Below are positions 47,980 through 59,183 of a stretch of DNA of 62,000 nt, in pieces. This stretch comes from Tubiluchus corallicola. Taxonomy: Eukaryota; Priapulida; Priapulimorpha; Priapulimorphida; Tubiluchidae. The number at the start of each line of letters is the position of its first letter. The first letter of the stretch is position 1. The translations under genes were made by a program, and so were the position numbers. The DNA lies in NCBI GenBank assembly GCA_030141605.1, contig JAQGDQ010000149.1, positions 297,789 through 359,788 on the forward strand, given 5' to 3'. The notes under the pieces are model-generated. The model saw only the letters and a list, made by a program, of their open reading frames with translations, was not told the origin of the DNA and ran no database searches.

Positions 47980-48322
47980 TGTTGTGTTTTGTTTCTCTCA
48001 GAAGGCTCGTAGAGAAAACCAGAAAACACGTCAAATTAATCTAGTTTATTATACGAGAATTCTACAACACAAAAGTATGAAGGAACGCGAAATGTTTACA
48101 GTAAATGTGATAATCTGGAAACTTGAAAGCTAGAAAGCATATCTGAGAATACGAGGATACATGAGATTAAACTCCAGTGGCCAACTCCTACTTATATATC
48201 AGTGCAAAGAAACAATCGAGAAATAGAAAGTTCTCGAAACTTCTACAAGGTAAGAAGATTGCTCTACTATACTATAGAATGTTCTACAATTTTCTATTTA
48301 ATTCTAATGGATATCCACAACA
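47980..48322 (-). repeat. LTR of Ty3/gypsy-like element, reverse copy
   Basis: Read on the minus strand it starts TGTTGTGGATATCC and ends ACACAACA, with TATA-like and AATAAA-like motifs at positions equivalent to the forward LTR. Confidence 0.82.
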
Positions 48323-50477
48323 AAGACAATGAGCTAACACCACTAGACACTCATTATTGTATAAACATATTGAGTTGTTAATGATGGAATAATCTCCAGC
48401 CAGATAGAGGTAGTTGAAGCTCCATTGATGTCTTCAAGTCTGGTTTGAGTCATATGATAAATTTTACAGTGACTACCAATACCAATACACTTGAAATTTA
48501 TCTGCATAAGCTTTGAGCTACTCACCACCTAGGTGAGCTATTTCTATATGAACGAAACTAAACCAAACAAAATCGTTGAAGTTCTGTGACAAACTACAAA
48601 CAACCATCATGCACACTTTTATTGCTGCATAACTTGCTATTATTTTAGTCTATTATTGTGCCATCAATGAAATGTACAGTACTAATGATGTTTTACAAGT
48701 GTGTGAGCTCAAGAGTGCAAGTATATATATTTGTGAGTGCAAACGACTAAGTATCATTTTTATCTATGGGCTGTTAAATCTAAGTTAGCGTGAAAAAACT
48801 TGCTTCTTTTGCATTATATGCGCCTGTGGGCTGGCACTGTTGTATTTCCTGAGAAGTGCAAACTGAAAAGCAGACGTTTTTGGATTTTCTATTCTGTCAG
48901 GCAAGTCTTGAAGGCAGATTTCTCTTATTTTAGAATTCTGCCTGCCCAATGTCTACAACAGACTTGATGGCCGTATGATGATGAATTTTTTACTTGCTAT
49001 AATAACTAAAGTTTACTATTTTTTAGTTTAAACGACTGTGCACAAAGTTTTAGGTTTCTGTAAAAAAACAGTGAAAATAGTAAGTATAAAACTAAACTAA
49101 TCATTATAATTTTTTTAAAGGAACTTACTATTGACTGAATGTGAGTAGTCTGTAGCCTATATTAATGATAATTGATGTCACTCAGTTCTGCTTGTAGCTG
49201 AAAAACTGGGTGCAGCGAATTGAGATGCAGCAATTTATTGCTACATTTGGAGTTGTAGGATGTAGGTGCCTTAACCGTGCGTATTTGCTGCAGTATGTAA
49301 CTTCAAACCAACTGCTTCTTGCTGTATAATAATCAAAATTATAATAAAAGTTAATTGTAGGATAGTGTTGAAAAAACTGCTAAAATCATTGCTTGATTTT
49401 AAATGATCTTATTAACAAAAGTGAAACTTAGAAACAAACAAAGTTCAACAATTTTCGCATTTTTCTTTGTTCTTATGTATTTTACGTACTGTTTTCTGAC
49501 ACACAATGTAGCTGCTATTAAGTACTTACTAAAGTTACAATTATTTAGGTCTATAATGTACTGTACATTTAAAAATATATAGCTAGTTGCAATCAGATGT
49601 TGTACTCATTTGTTCTAGTAACAGTTGATGACAGAAAAAGAAATGAGTAACATTTAGAATTATAAATATTTTCGCGAAGTTTTGCTTGCTACTAAAAACC
49701 AAAATCATAGCATATTGTTTTGTTTTTGTTTCTGTTTTTATTTTGAATATTATAGAATTGCAAATCTTTTTCTGATGTATTTTTTCTCATTATCACACTA
49801 AAATTTCAATTTTTCGCACATGTGTTGTAATGTACTACCCCATATAAGCCGTATATCTGAACAGAGTAATAATAAGTTAATATAATAAAATAATAGCATC
49901 TCAAAACTAAGCTTTGGCTAGAGATTTGATTAGTCGTAATTAGATATTTTGTTTATTACTAGCACTGATGGTAACTTTCCAGTTTCCGGCTCTGGATACA
50001 CATTTGTTTCGTCATGACAGTGTTGTGTACAAAGTTAAAATCTTTTTTCGCAGTCCACAGTGGTATGTTGTGTATCAATGTTATGTTGTTGATTAGCATA
50101 AAACTTAAACTTCTCAAGTACCTGTACAAAAAAACTCACATTTTTTATTTATAAAAAAGTCAGTTTGGAATTCAATTTCATAGGCCTACTTTAACACATC
50201 TGTTACAGAACAACATTTCTGAGTGCAGCCATTCTGATTTTAATATAACAATACACATTCATTAAAATTGGTGGTTTCTGCAACTTTCCCCTCTTGCACA
50301 ACTGTGACTTTCCCCACTGTTGCACATTTAATGGTACAGTGTAACCTCAATGTGATCTTTCTATAGCTCACCTAGTTTATCTTGTAAAATTTTCTGTATT
50401 TTTAAATGAAAAGCAAATAAACACGGTTTAATTAATTTCAAGTTTACACTGACTGAAGCAGATGTTTACATTTTTAG
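48323..50477. other. Stretch without supported exon
   Basis: AT-rich. It may contain the promoter or earlier exons of the unknown gene that follows, because that gene's first visible exon starts inside a codon. I see no convincing coding segment. Confidence 0.45.
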
Positions 50478-50517
50478 TGCCTTGCCAACATCAAAAGTTA
50501 TACAAGATGAACTAGAG
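50478..50517 (+). CDS. Unknown gene, first visible exon
   Basis: Acceptor TTTTTAG, donor GAG/GTATGT. Encodes ALPTSKVIQDELE after a split codon. It is short, so it is the weakest of the set apart from its good splice sites. Confidence 0.5.
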
Positions 50518-53500
50518 GTATGTTAAATCACCAAGTTTGTTATTTTTTTTGTAAATAACCTTTTTGAGAAGTGCAAGTAAGCATCTTCCTAAAAACAAGA
50601 CACAGGACTGTGACTTCGGCAACAAAGTCTAGAGTAACACAGTATTATTACTGTATTGTTTTTTATTGTTCGACTATTTTCATGTTAATGGTAATTTTTT
50701 AACTACATCAGATGATATTAAATTGATATTTCTACTAAGGTTAAATAAAACAGAAATTTTCAGGGCATAACAATAATTAATTTATATTTGATATCTATAG
50801 AACAACTGTAACCTTTGTATGAATTATATACATACTAAGTAAAATATATCGTCTGTAAATGAATGCATTTTGCATTTGTGTTGTACGATGAATGATAAAT
50901 CATTAAATGTGTAAATTCTTTTTGATTATTTGATTTTTTGCGCTTGTTTAATGTTTCACCTTTAATGTAAGAATATAAAATAGTATTTAGCCTTTTCTGC
51001 CCTGTTGTAACTAATTTCGAGTAATTCACTGGTGCTTACTGAGATATTTATGTGTAAATTTGAAAGGACAATGTTGAAGGAGAGCCAAGCCAAACACATA
51101 AATAGATAAATATATGGTGTATAGCTTGTGAATGTAGTTCAAGTTTTTAGTTCTTAGTAACTGCTTTTATTTTGTTTTTCTAGGCAGCTGTGAAAACTCT
51201 AATTTGCATGGACGAGATTCATCCATTTCGCTCAGACACATTTGTGTTTTATCCATGTATCTTTTCCAAAGAAAAAACCATCAAAATAAATAACCATGTT
51301 ATAACTCATTTGCGTGTTGATCAACTAATAAAAGCAAGAGTTTGGTTTGCTTGATTATGTTTCCAGTATACCATGAACTGTACAAAAGACCACAATCAGT
51401 GCAACTGCTGCACCACATACCAATTAATAGTAGGTAACAAATTGATCAACTTTCCTTACTAAATAACTGATATAGATAAGAAGTTATGGAGTTTGGGCAA
51501 GAAAATCATATTTTATCACTATAAGAAACCACTGGAAACTTTCCCATATGTGCTCATTTTGAATGTTGGGCTATATGATTTCAGGAAAGATGCTGTCACA
51601 TTGCCAGGCAAGTAAGATCAATGGAGCTTATTCCTAGATGTATGTTTCATAGCATTCTTGTTTGTTTAGAGCACACATTTTCTACATCTTTCGTGTCCTG
51701 AGATGTCTGCTATCTCTTAATAAAACCTTTAGCGTATTTCAGAAGCTGTTTCTGTGGCAACTGACTGCAGAGAATTGGACCTAATGCAAGACACTATTGA
51801 AAGGGAAGCTGAGACTTTGGTAATAAATTTTTTGCATCAACTGATTTGTAATGTAGTCGCACTTCCTCACTATTATCTGCACATAGTGAAAGGCTGCGCA
51901 CAAAAATGTTAAAACAAGTTTCACTTAAGAAATTTGTTGTACTCAGGTATTTTAGTGAAAAAGGGGAACGATTTAATTTTGCTGGATGGATGGATTAGCA
52001 TGGGATAAATTTATTTCGATTGTTCGTTTAATTCAAATCTAATTCAGCATTTCCAATGTAGATAGCTCATACTAGTCATTCTAACTAACAGACCAAGTAT
52101 GGTGGATGAACTTTGAACTGCCTTGATTGTGATCACTACAGAATACAGTGGCCTAGTGGTCTAAAGCATAGACTTGGCTTGTAAGCAGAACGTCCCTGGT
52201 TCAAAGCATGACTGTTTGCCAACTTTTCACATTTTGTGTTTCAAATTTGGTATCAAAATGTATTCCGTCTCCATGCCGTGTGTAGCTTCTTACATGTTTA
52301 ACTGACGGATAGCGTATGGTATCTGCTGACTTATGGCAATGGTCACTGTTACTGATACATGCAAATATAACTCTGATTCGTTTTTGCCTTTGAAACTTCT
52401 AAAATGTTGCTATTATGGTTTTACAGACAAAGGAAGATGTGCCAGTCTTTAAAAAGCCTACAATTCCTGTTCAAAACAAGCGAGTGAAGAAGCAAGTCAT
52501 CAGAAATCAAAAAAGATTTAAGCAGCATAAAGAAGATGCTAGGTAAGCTACCATGCATCTCTGTTATGAAGATCTGTACACCAACCTGTGTAAACAAAAA
52601 TCAAAGTACAAATTTAATATTTGTCTTCCAAAAAGGTAAATGATTTTGAATACATTTCTTTGTAAGAGACTGCAGATGCTGATCCTAATAATCATTGTGA
52701 ATGTTAAGAAATATTTTAATATCATTACAAGTACAAGTTTTGTTGAGCATCATTTTAAAAATAAGTGGTATGTTCATAAAAAGGTTTTTGCAACTGTGTA
52801 AAGTGCAAAACTTTTCACAAGGAATCACAGCTTGAATTATTTGACAGCATCTCTGAATGAGTTTTATTTTATTTTTTTTGCATTTTTTTGGTAATTACTT
52901 TGTCTCGGACTATAAAAATATATAAATATGCACAATAACAATTAATAAGTAGAAAAATAAAACATTAGGAACTAATAATAAATTGGAGATTTAGGGTTAG
53001 CCCTGATGTATGAAAATTTTTACATTTTCCTTGTTTTAGGAAAGAGGAAGTAGATGTACATAAAGTCAATGAGGACAAAGGTACAGCAGCAATTACAGAG
53101 AACATGGAAACGTTTGACATGGTAAGGGATTTTTTGCTGTCTTGCCCTGAAATCCACTACACCTACAATAGTTTAACGTTGACTTGTTTTCGAATATTCT
53201 GTTTTTGTAGTTACAAGGCATGGATGCAGAATCATATGTATCACTTGATAAATCCGAGTTTGAATCTAACCAAGTGGCGGCATCTTCCACCAGATGTGGC
53301 CGAACTGACGAAAAACGGAGCCATGATGTGGATCCATTCGTAGCTGATTGGGTTACGAATACCTTATCACATTTACCTGGGCCGTCTAAGGTACATTAAC
53401 TGAGAATAAGAAACAGCTGTAGGCTTATTCTTTTAATGGATTAAAGAGCTACTGCAAACTGTAATGAAATTTCTCAATTTATTCCATACATAATTATTGT

Positions 53501-56500
53501 ATACCTTTAAAGAAAAGGTGCTATTAATAATGCTGTTCTCATTCTCAAGAGTGAATTTAAGAAATAATCCCAATTTAATATAGTTAATTTGCTAGTTAAT
53601 TAATTTCTTCTAATTATGTTATAGCCTTGTTGTGCAGTTTGAAGTCACACCAGCAAATGTGAAAACTATACCTTTGTTACAGTATCAGGGAATGTAAAAA
53701 ACAGTAATATGGAATAAAATAGCAGAAAAAGAAATCAGAGTGAATAACCTAGACTCATTTGTTTTACATACAGTGTAGCCTTGTTATCTCGCCACTGTCC
53801 GTCTAGGGCAAATTTTTGACGAGAGGCGAGTATGGCGAGATAACGGGAATATAACGAAGTGAGTCTATATGTATATACATAGTAGTTGATTAACATTGTG
53901 TTCCTCTATGTACATATAAAATATATATAAACGTCGCAATTTCGTTGAGCCACTGTGACCATGACTTTGCATCCATTTTTCTTTACTTGCTATTATATCT
54001 CCTACACTTCTCCGGCTAACAGTGTCACCAAATTTCGCACTAAATACAGTAGCAATTTCCTGCTGTGTCTTTGAAGAATTATTCGTATGATAAATACAAA
54101 TTTCCTTTTTTTGTTCAGGATTAAGACAAAACAGTTTTCGCTTCAGAGACATCATGTAAAGTTGCTCACACTTTGTGGAAACTCAAACTTAAATGCAGCT
54201 TTGGTGTTATAGAGTAAGGATATTGGTGACGCTTTAGTTTCTCTGCGCATTAACCAACCACAGCACTCCTAATCTAATCCTGGTGAGACACACACTAGAT
54301 TAATTATGTCTGTTTATCGAGTACAGCAGCATTGTCTACATACTGCGGTTATATTGATCGACACGCGGTATATGTATTGATCGATTCACCTCTGAGTTTG
54401 TCTGTTTGGCGACATAACGAATATAGTTTACATAAGCACTCATCGTAGCATGATTTGGCGAGGGCGAGAAGCGAGGGTGGCGACTTAACGAGGTAAATAT
54501 CAAAGCAGGAAATTCGTCCTGGTACTTTTTATGGCGAGAGACGAGTTTGGCGGCATAACGAGGGGCGAGATAACGAGGCTAGACTGTATGTGTATGAGTT
54601 TAACAGTATGCTTGATTAATTTTAGCTTGCTAGCCTTACATAAAACACAGCAGGATTCCTAGGTTTTATTCTGACCGATTCTGGGTAGCTAGTGACTGCC
54701 AGCTTTGATATCGTGTTCACTAGGGCATTGTGAATATGGAATGGCAAAAATCACTCACATATCCTACAACGTCTGAGGGAAATAACTACAAGGAATTAAT
54801 ATAGCTATTAATGTTACCACAAGATAGTAAAGTAAAAAGCTGCCTGTAATATGGATTAGCGAAATCATTGAGTCACTGTAAATGAAGCCCGAAACATAAA
54901 TTGAATGTTGCTGTTGAGATGTTCAGTGGATTATGGTCTAATGTTTTACTAATGCATAAAATCATTAGATTAATTCATTTCATGGGCATCGTTTGGCCTT
55001 GAGTTCAAGCAAAGCAAGGTGATCCTGCAGGCGAAGCAAACGCACTAAAAAAAATACGAATTTGTTAGTAAAAAGAACTATATAAAAAAATTCAGTATAT
55101 AATACATAATTAATAAATAAAAGCATAGAGTCAATAGGTGGTGCAGCAAGCATGCAGTAAATATACAGTAGTAAAAAAACGTCAGTAGTTTACCTCTTTG
55201 TGGTTTATAATGTAATCAGCAAAATTTGTTTAGTTTAAGTTGCAAATTAAACAAGTCATAACAATATGAGAAAGTTTGCATACAGGCTTTTTGCACAAGA
55301 TAATTTATCTTACCTTAGGCTCAGAGTTAAGTGTTTTAAATTTTTTTTGTTTTGTCAAATGGCTGGACTTAGTGGCTATGGGTATTTACTAAATTGTTGC
55401 TGCGTAGGTCAATAGATGATTCTGCGAAATTTTAAAATACTTCTTGCACAGTGACACTTTCATTTGCCATCATGTTACCTTAGGTGTCACTATGCGATGC
55501 TGTGCTAGCATTGCCATAGTAGCTGCTACAAACAAGTGCAATTTTATAGGTTATTGTAGTATGCCTACTGATGAACACCTTTTTTCCAGACATTAAATGT
55601 GCATTGATTCACTGTTTACAGGCAACTCAAGATTATGCTGCAAGTGAAGTAGATGCATTAAGTATTATGTCAGACACAAACCAGAACATTGTACAGTCCT
55701 TGAAACATCCCAACTATCTGGCAAATTTATCAACACCCATGCTGCATATGTCACCAGCTCACATGGAAACAGAAATGCGAGATGAGAAATTTGAAACAAC
55801 GACAGCCAAAGTAAACAATATGTTATAAACGTTTTGTCACTTTTTGTGATTTGTTTAAATACTATTTTCTGAGAGATGGCATGACTGCCATTTACGGATT
55901 TCTGAATTTCGTTTCTTAGTATGTTTTCTCTACATTCCTCTTTGTTACTTTATTATTCACCAAAATGAAAAAAAATTACTAGTTTGTATTAACTTTATTG
56001 GCAGCAATGTCCCAATGTCCAAATAAATGTCATTTGCTCTAAACCTTCATTTTTTAATTAATAAGGCAGCTATGGTTATTGGGTAATTTAAAAATAAAAT
56101 GTAAGTTTCAGTGAAGTTTATGTGGTGGGTTTGTATTACGTGTTTTTTATTTATGTTTTGATGAAGCCATACATTTATAGGTGAGTGACCAGGGGTCACC
56201 AAATGGTGATGTGACAGATATGGTTTCATCTTTTACTCAGACATCTCCAAGCCTAGACCCAGATGGTCATTTTTTGAACTTTGCTGACGAAGACGACCAG
56301 GCATGTGTTTAGTGTAATATCATTTAAAATGATCATGTCAAAACATGTTTAAAAGAAACCAACATTGTCTTGTGAGACTATACAATGGCGTACTATATGG
56401 TAAGCCAACAACTGTTCCTCTATTTTAATTAGCTGGTAAAACATCTTATAATAGTTAAAGTTTTGACAATACTATAACTTTGCAGTGGTATTTTTTTAGG

Positions 56501-57507
56501 AAGTAGATAATAATGAATAGAAATGGTTGTGCAAGGATATGTAGGAGGACTACGAAAAGTATTGCTGCTACTGAAGCAGCTTAGAATTGTGGTTGTTATT
56601 GCTATACTAATTTAGCATGCTCGCTTATGAGCCATTGTTTTCTATGCTTGAAATCAGTGTCCTTTTCTCCATTTCAAGGTTATGATGAATGCTACAGACA
56701 TTTATGAGAGTAAAGGAAACGTTTGCACCAGCAGTCATCACTCTTTTGGTAAGCCAACAGTATACATTGTTCTTCTTTTTTACTTAAAGGAAGGAACAAG
56801 TCACTCAGTATGTAGGGTTTATTTTACTGTAATCATTTAAACATAGAAAGTATTATAATGAAAAAATTTAAAAACAACTGCCTATAAAACATAAATTTAA
56901 AATATACTACCTCTGAATAGAAATTTTCAGGCGTGTTGCCATTTACTCGAAAATCATGATGTATCTGAAAGACTTTGTGACTTTTCGTAAGCCCGTCTTG
57001 GCTTTCCGTAAGCACGCTGCTTAAATTAATTCATACTGCTGCAACTTGCCTAATGTCCTCGCAAAAGTAATGCTGCCTAATTTTTTTATAAAAACTTATA
57101 GTTTTGATGAAGATTGACAGTGCACTACTTCTCTTCAAGATTTTTTGGGAAGAACGAAAATTGAAAATGGGAGCACCCAAGCATGAAGAGATCGCGACTT
57201 TATTATTTACACGAGGCACTTATTGCTGTTTTCTTACTAAATCCTAACATTTTTCTCGAACAATAAAATAAACCTAACCACCTAGAAGGCATGGTCTTTC
57301 CTTTAACTGGTGAAAACGTCTTACAGTAGTTACTGTTTTGACAATACTGTAACTCTGCAATGTATTTTTTAAGAAGTGGATAATGGTGAATTGAAGTGGT
57401 TGCATAAGGATTTGCAGGACTATCAAAAGTGCAACGGAAAACAACCAAAGCGAAGACGATCTTTTCTGAACAGTCTGTTTGATATTTTTTGGAATAGAAA
57501 AACTTAA
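50478..57507 (+). CDS. Unrecognised multi-exon gene, 3' part
   Basis: At least nine exons with matching phases: 50478-50517, 51733-51819, 52427-52542, 53040-53121, 53211-53390, 55622-55810, 56181-56300, 56679-56748, 57374-57507. A further possible exon is 51184-51243. The product has a basic stretch (NKRVKKQVIRNQKRFKQHKE), then acidic, serine-rich low-complexity sequence, then a C-terminus with PKRRRSFLNSLFDIFWNRKT. No membrane segment or enzyme motif is visible. The basic patch and PKRRR could be nuclear localisation signals (inference). I do not recognise the family. The 5' end is missing. Poly(A) signal at 57826. Support comes from consistent splice phases over many exons rather than homology. 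Confidence 0.7.
51184..51243 (+). CDS. Unknown gene, doubtful exon
   Basis: Acceptor TTCTAG and a weak donor TTT/GTGTTT. It would add AAVKTLICMDEIHPFRSDTF in phase 0 between two phase-0 exons, so it may be optional or not real. Confidence 0.25.
51733..51819 (+). CDS. Unknown gene exon
   Basis: Acceptor CTTTAG, donor TTG/GTAATA, phase 0. Encodes RISEAVSVATDCRELDLMQD and an acidic helix ending EREAETL. An alternative acceptor at 51742 would shift phase and create a stop at the join, so I chose the upstream one. Confidence 0.6.
52145..52217 (+). repeat. tRNA-derived sequence (tRNA-Thr-like), probably SINE head
   Basis: CCTAGTGGTCTAAAGCA resembles an A box and GGTTCAAAGC a B box. The loop CTTGTAA would give anticodon TGT. 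The anticodon and acceptor stems are mismatched, so not a working tRNA. It lies in an intron of the unknown gene. Confidence 0.5.
52427..52542 (+). CDS. Unknown gene exon, basic region
   Basis: Acceptor TTACAG, donor CTAG/GTAAGC. Encodes EDVPVFKKPTIPVQNKRVKK and the very basic RNQKRFKQHKEDA. Confidence 0.7.
53040..53121 (+). CDS. Unknown gene exon
   Basis: Acceptor TTTTAG, donor ATG/GTAAGG. Completes an arginine codon and encodes KEEVDVHKVNEDKGTAAITE then NMETFDM. Confidence 0.7.
53211..53390 (+). CDS. Unknown gene exon
   Basis: Acceptor TTTGTAG, donor AAG/GTACAT, 60 codons in phase 0: LQGMDAESYVSLDKSEFESN and, at the end, DPFVADWVTNTLSHLPGPSK. The frame that continues from the preceding exon's intron (from 53104) is out of phase and is rejected. 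Confidence 0.72.
53771..54586 (-). mobile_element. pogo/Tigger-like DNA transposon, deleted copy
   Basis: TA-flanked, with termini CAGTGTAGCCTTGTTATCTCG (left, first bases) and a matching inverted right end (CAGTCTAGCCTCGTTATCTC read backward). The minus strand at 53865-54155 encodes SLKRKLFCLNPEQKKEICIY and TQQEIATVFSAKFGDTVSRR, the helix-turn-helix DNA-binding head of pogo/CENP-B-type transposases. The DDE catalytic part is missing, so it is non-autonomous. It sits in the large intron of the unknown gene. Confidence 0.85.
53865..54155 (-). pseudogene. pogo/Tigger transposase N-terminal fragment
   Basis: About 75 residues of a CENP-B-type N-terminal domain followed by unrelated sequence; no DDE domain. 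The reading frame starts with MMSLKRK and is open, so a DNA-binding-only peptide is conceivable but unsupported. Confidence 0.65.
55622..55810 (+). CDS. Unknown gene exon
   Basis: Acceptor TTTACAG, donor AAA/GTAAAC, 63 codons in phase 0. Encodes ATQDYAASEVDALSIMSDTN, SLKHPNYLANLSTPMLHMSP and HMETEMRDEKFETTTAK. Confidence 0.72.
56181..56300 (+). CDS. Unknown gene exon with GC donor
   Basis: Acceptor TTTATAG, 40 codons in phase 0: VSDQGSPNGDVTDMVSSFTQ, then DPDGHFLNFADEDDQ. The frame ends at CAG/GCATGT, which would be a GC-AG intron; no GT donor in a better place keeps the phase. Confidence 0.62.
56455..56575 (+). pseudogene. Decayed duplicate of terminal exon
   Basis: Matches 57322-57430, including the preceding intron (TTTTGACAATACT, GTATTTTTT) and the exon start (GAAGTAGATAATAATGAAT versus GAAGTGGATAATGGTGAAT). 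Here the copy reads EVDNNE and then a stop. Confidence 0.72.
56679..56748 (+). CDS. Unknown gene exon
   Basis: Acceptor TTTCAAG, donor TTTTG/GTAAGC. Encodes VMMNATDIYESKGNVCTSSH then HSF, leaving one base that joins the last exon to give glutamate. Confidence 0.6.
56784..57306. mobile_element. TTAA-flanked MITE upstream of terminal exon
   Basis: TTAA at both ends, left AGGAAGGAACAAGTC and right (read backward) AGGAAAGACCATGCC. Interior words such as ACTAAATCCTAACATTTTT are shared with the MITE at 42081-42676. It lies in the last intron of the unknown gene. Confidence 0.75.
57374..57507 (+). CDS. Unknown gene terminal exon
   Basis: Acceptor TTTTTTAAG, in phase with the previous exon. Encodes VDNGELKWLHKDLQDYQK, then QPKRRRSFLNSLFDIFWN and stop TAA at 57505-57507. 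Basic PKRRR and a hydrophobic amphipathic tail are notable. Confidence 0.65.
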
Positions 57508-57825
57508 AGGGCAAGATCTCTCATGTAAAAAAATTGTCAATTGTTATAATTTATTGCTAATTTTTATTTTTAATTATATTTTTATTTATGGTAAACATGA
57601 ATACTTTTGTCTTACACTTAATGTTTCAAATTAATGTTTGCATTTTTTTGTTAATGTATTGGTTTTTAAATTAATTATCACAACAGTTTAATCTTTACAT
57701 AAATTCTCAAATATTTCACTACCTTTCTCCTATCAAGTTGTTACTACTATTTGTAATGATATTATACTGACAATTTCACCTCTGAACTGGATTTGTGTTA
57801 TCTGTGTGGTTTTTACGACTACAAC

Positions 57826-57831
57826 AATAAA
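57826..57831 (+). terminator. Poly(A) signal of unknown gene
   Basis: AATAAA about 320 bp after the stop. Confidence 0.5.
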
Positions 57832-57848
57832 TTTAGTTTAAGTATTCA

Positions 57849-58339
57849 CACTCTTATCTCGGTTTGCCGGACAAAAGCGGGCAGATGTCGGTCCGAATTT
57901 GCCGATTGTCCGTTTTTACTGATACTAAGCTAATACAGTAGGCACCGTGTATTAGACTCATGGTAATGTAGAATCAATTGCCTCATTGTCTCAAAAACAT
58001 CTAGTACGGGCCATTTCTATGCAAAAGTATATAAAAACTATCCGTAATTGACTCTAAATTTTTTCTGCACGTTTAAATAAGATACTTTTATGCTACCAAT
58101 AAGCTTATACTATATTTATGTGATTTTACCTCGCTTTTGTGCACTAAAACGTAGATGTATTACACACTGCTTGGTTACGCTGACGCAATGATGTAAACAA
58201 AGTGATGGTCGCCAACTACTGGCCAGTTCGCGAAACAATGGACTGTGTCTGTAGAATGTGGGACTTTTTAACGGTCCAGATTTCGTCCGATTCTTCTGAT
58301 ATCCAAAAAAGCGAGGTCCAGTAAACCGAGATATGAGTG
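57849..58339. mobile_element. TA-type MITE with CTCGG termini
   Basis: Termini CACTCTTATCTCGGTTT (left) and, read backward from the right, CACTCATATCTCGGTTT. TA follows directly on the right; the left has TA three bases away. A Tc1/mariner-pogo type non-autonomous element is likely. Confidence 0.75.
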
Positions 58340-59180
58340 TATTTTACAACCTTTGGAGAAAAACCTATAAAAAATTTATTATCACCTAATTTTGTATTGT
58401 TTGCTTACTTGTACAATAGCTGTTAACAATCTTTTGTGTAAATGACATGCGTGCACACTGTTCTTATACCAATTATAACAATTAAAACAGTCCTCAATCT
58501 GCATTGCAGTCAAATATGCATGATTCTGCAAAAACACTAAAATTAAATGTGAGATACTTTAATCATGAATCAAACATGACCAACACATCATTTCAACTCA
58601 TTATCGGTCCTTCCTAGCGTTATCAAAATCGTGTTTCATACAGATGCACAATTTACTATACTAAAATTTTAAGTGCTAAATCAGTGAATTAAGAAAACAT
58701 GATTTTGCTCGAAGCTTAAATTAAGAAAGAAAGCCCAGTGCCAGAAAAAACTAATATTACAGGTTATTTTAACTCAGAAAAAAATATTATTGTTAAAATG
58801 TAAACAACATCTACCAAAAACTCCACAAATGTCTTATCACAGACTACTGCTATAAAAACTACCATACAAACTACAAAATTCATTAAATACAATTCCATAC
58901 TAATGCTGAATAAAACTCACAAACCATGACTTATCAATGTTGTTTTTCAGATAATCTGTCTGAAATATTTGAATATTGTATCTATTTGTAACCTAGCTAG
59001 TTGATTAGTTAAATCTGTATGAAGGTTAGTAATGGAAGGTTGCTTTTATACGGAAGAAAAAACCAGGGCAAAAAATATCAGCATCAAAAAAAGTAAAACT
59101 ACAGTTTCGTCAATAACCTTACGTTGTTAATGGTCATTATTTGTGCATTTTGACAAGTGATAGAGTAAGACATATTCTCA
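58340..59180. other. Intergenic stretch
   Basis: AT-rich, with no supported gene or clear repeat. Confidence 0.45.
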
Positions 59181-59183
59181 GTA

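Larger units (their letters stand above)
44800..48322. mobile_element. Head-to-head composite of two Ty3/gypsy-like LTR elements
   Basis: The block is bounded by LTRs in opposite orientation. From the left, LTR and gag run on the plus strand to about 46009. There the sequence switches abruptly to the minus strand inside reverse transcriptase, and reading from the right gives LTR, primer site, gag, zinc knuckle, protease and RT. The forward element is truncated in nucleocapsid and the reverse one just before the RT catalytic box. The outer flanks show no matching 5-bp duplication. Both coding parts are broken by stops and frameshifts. Confidence 0.82.
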
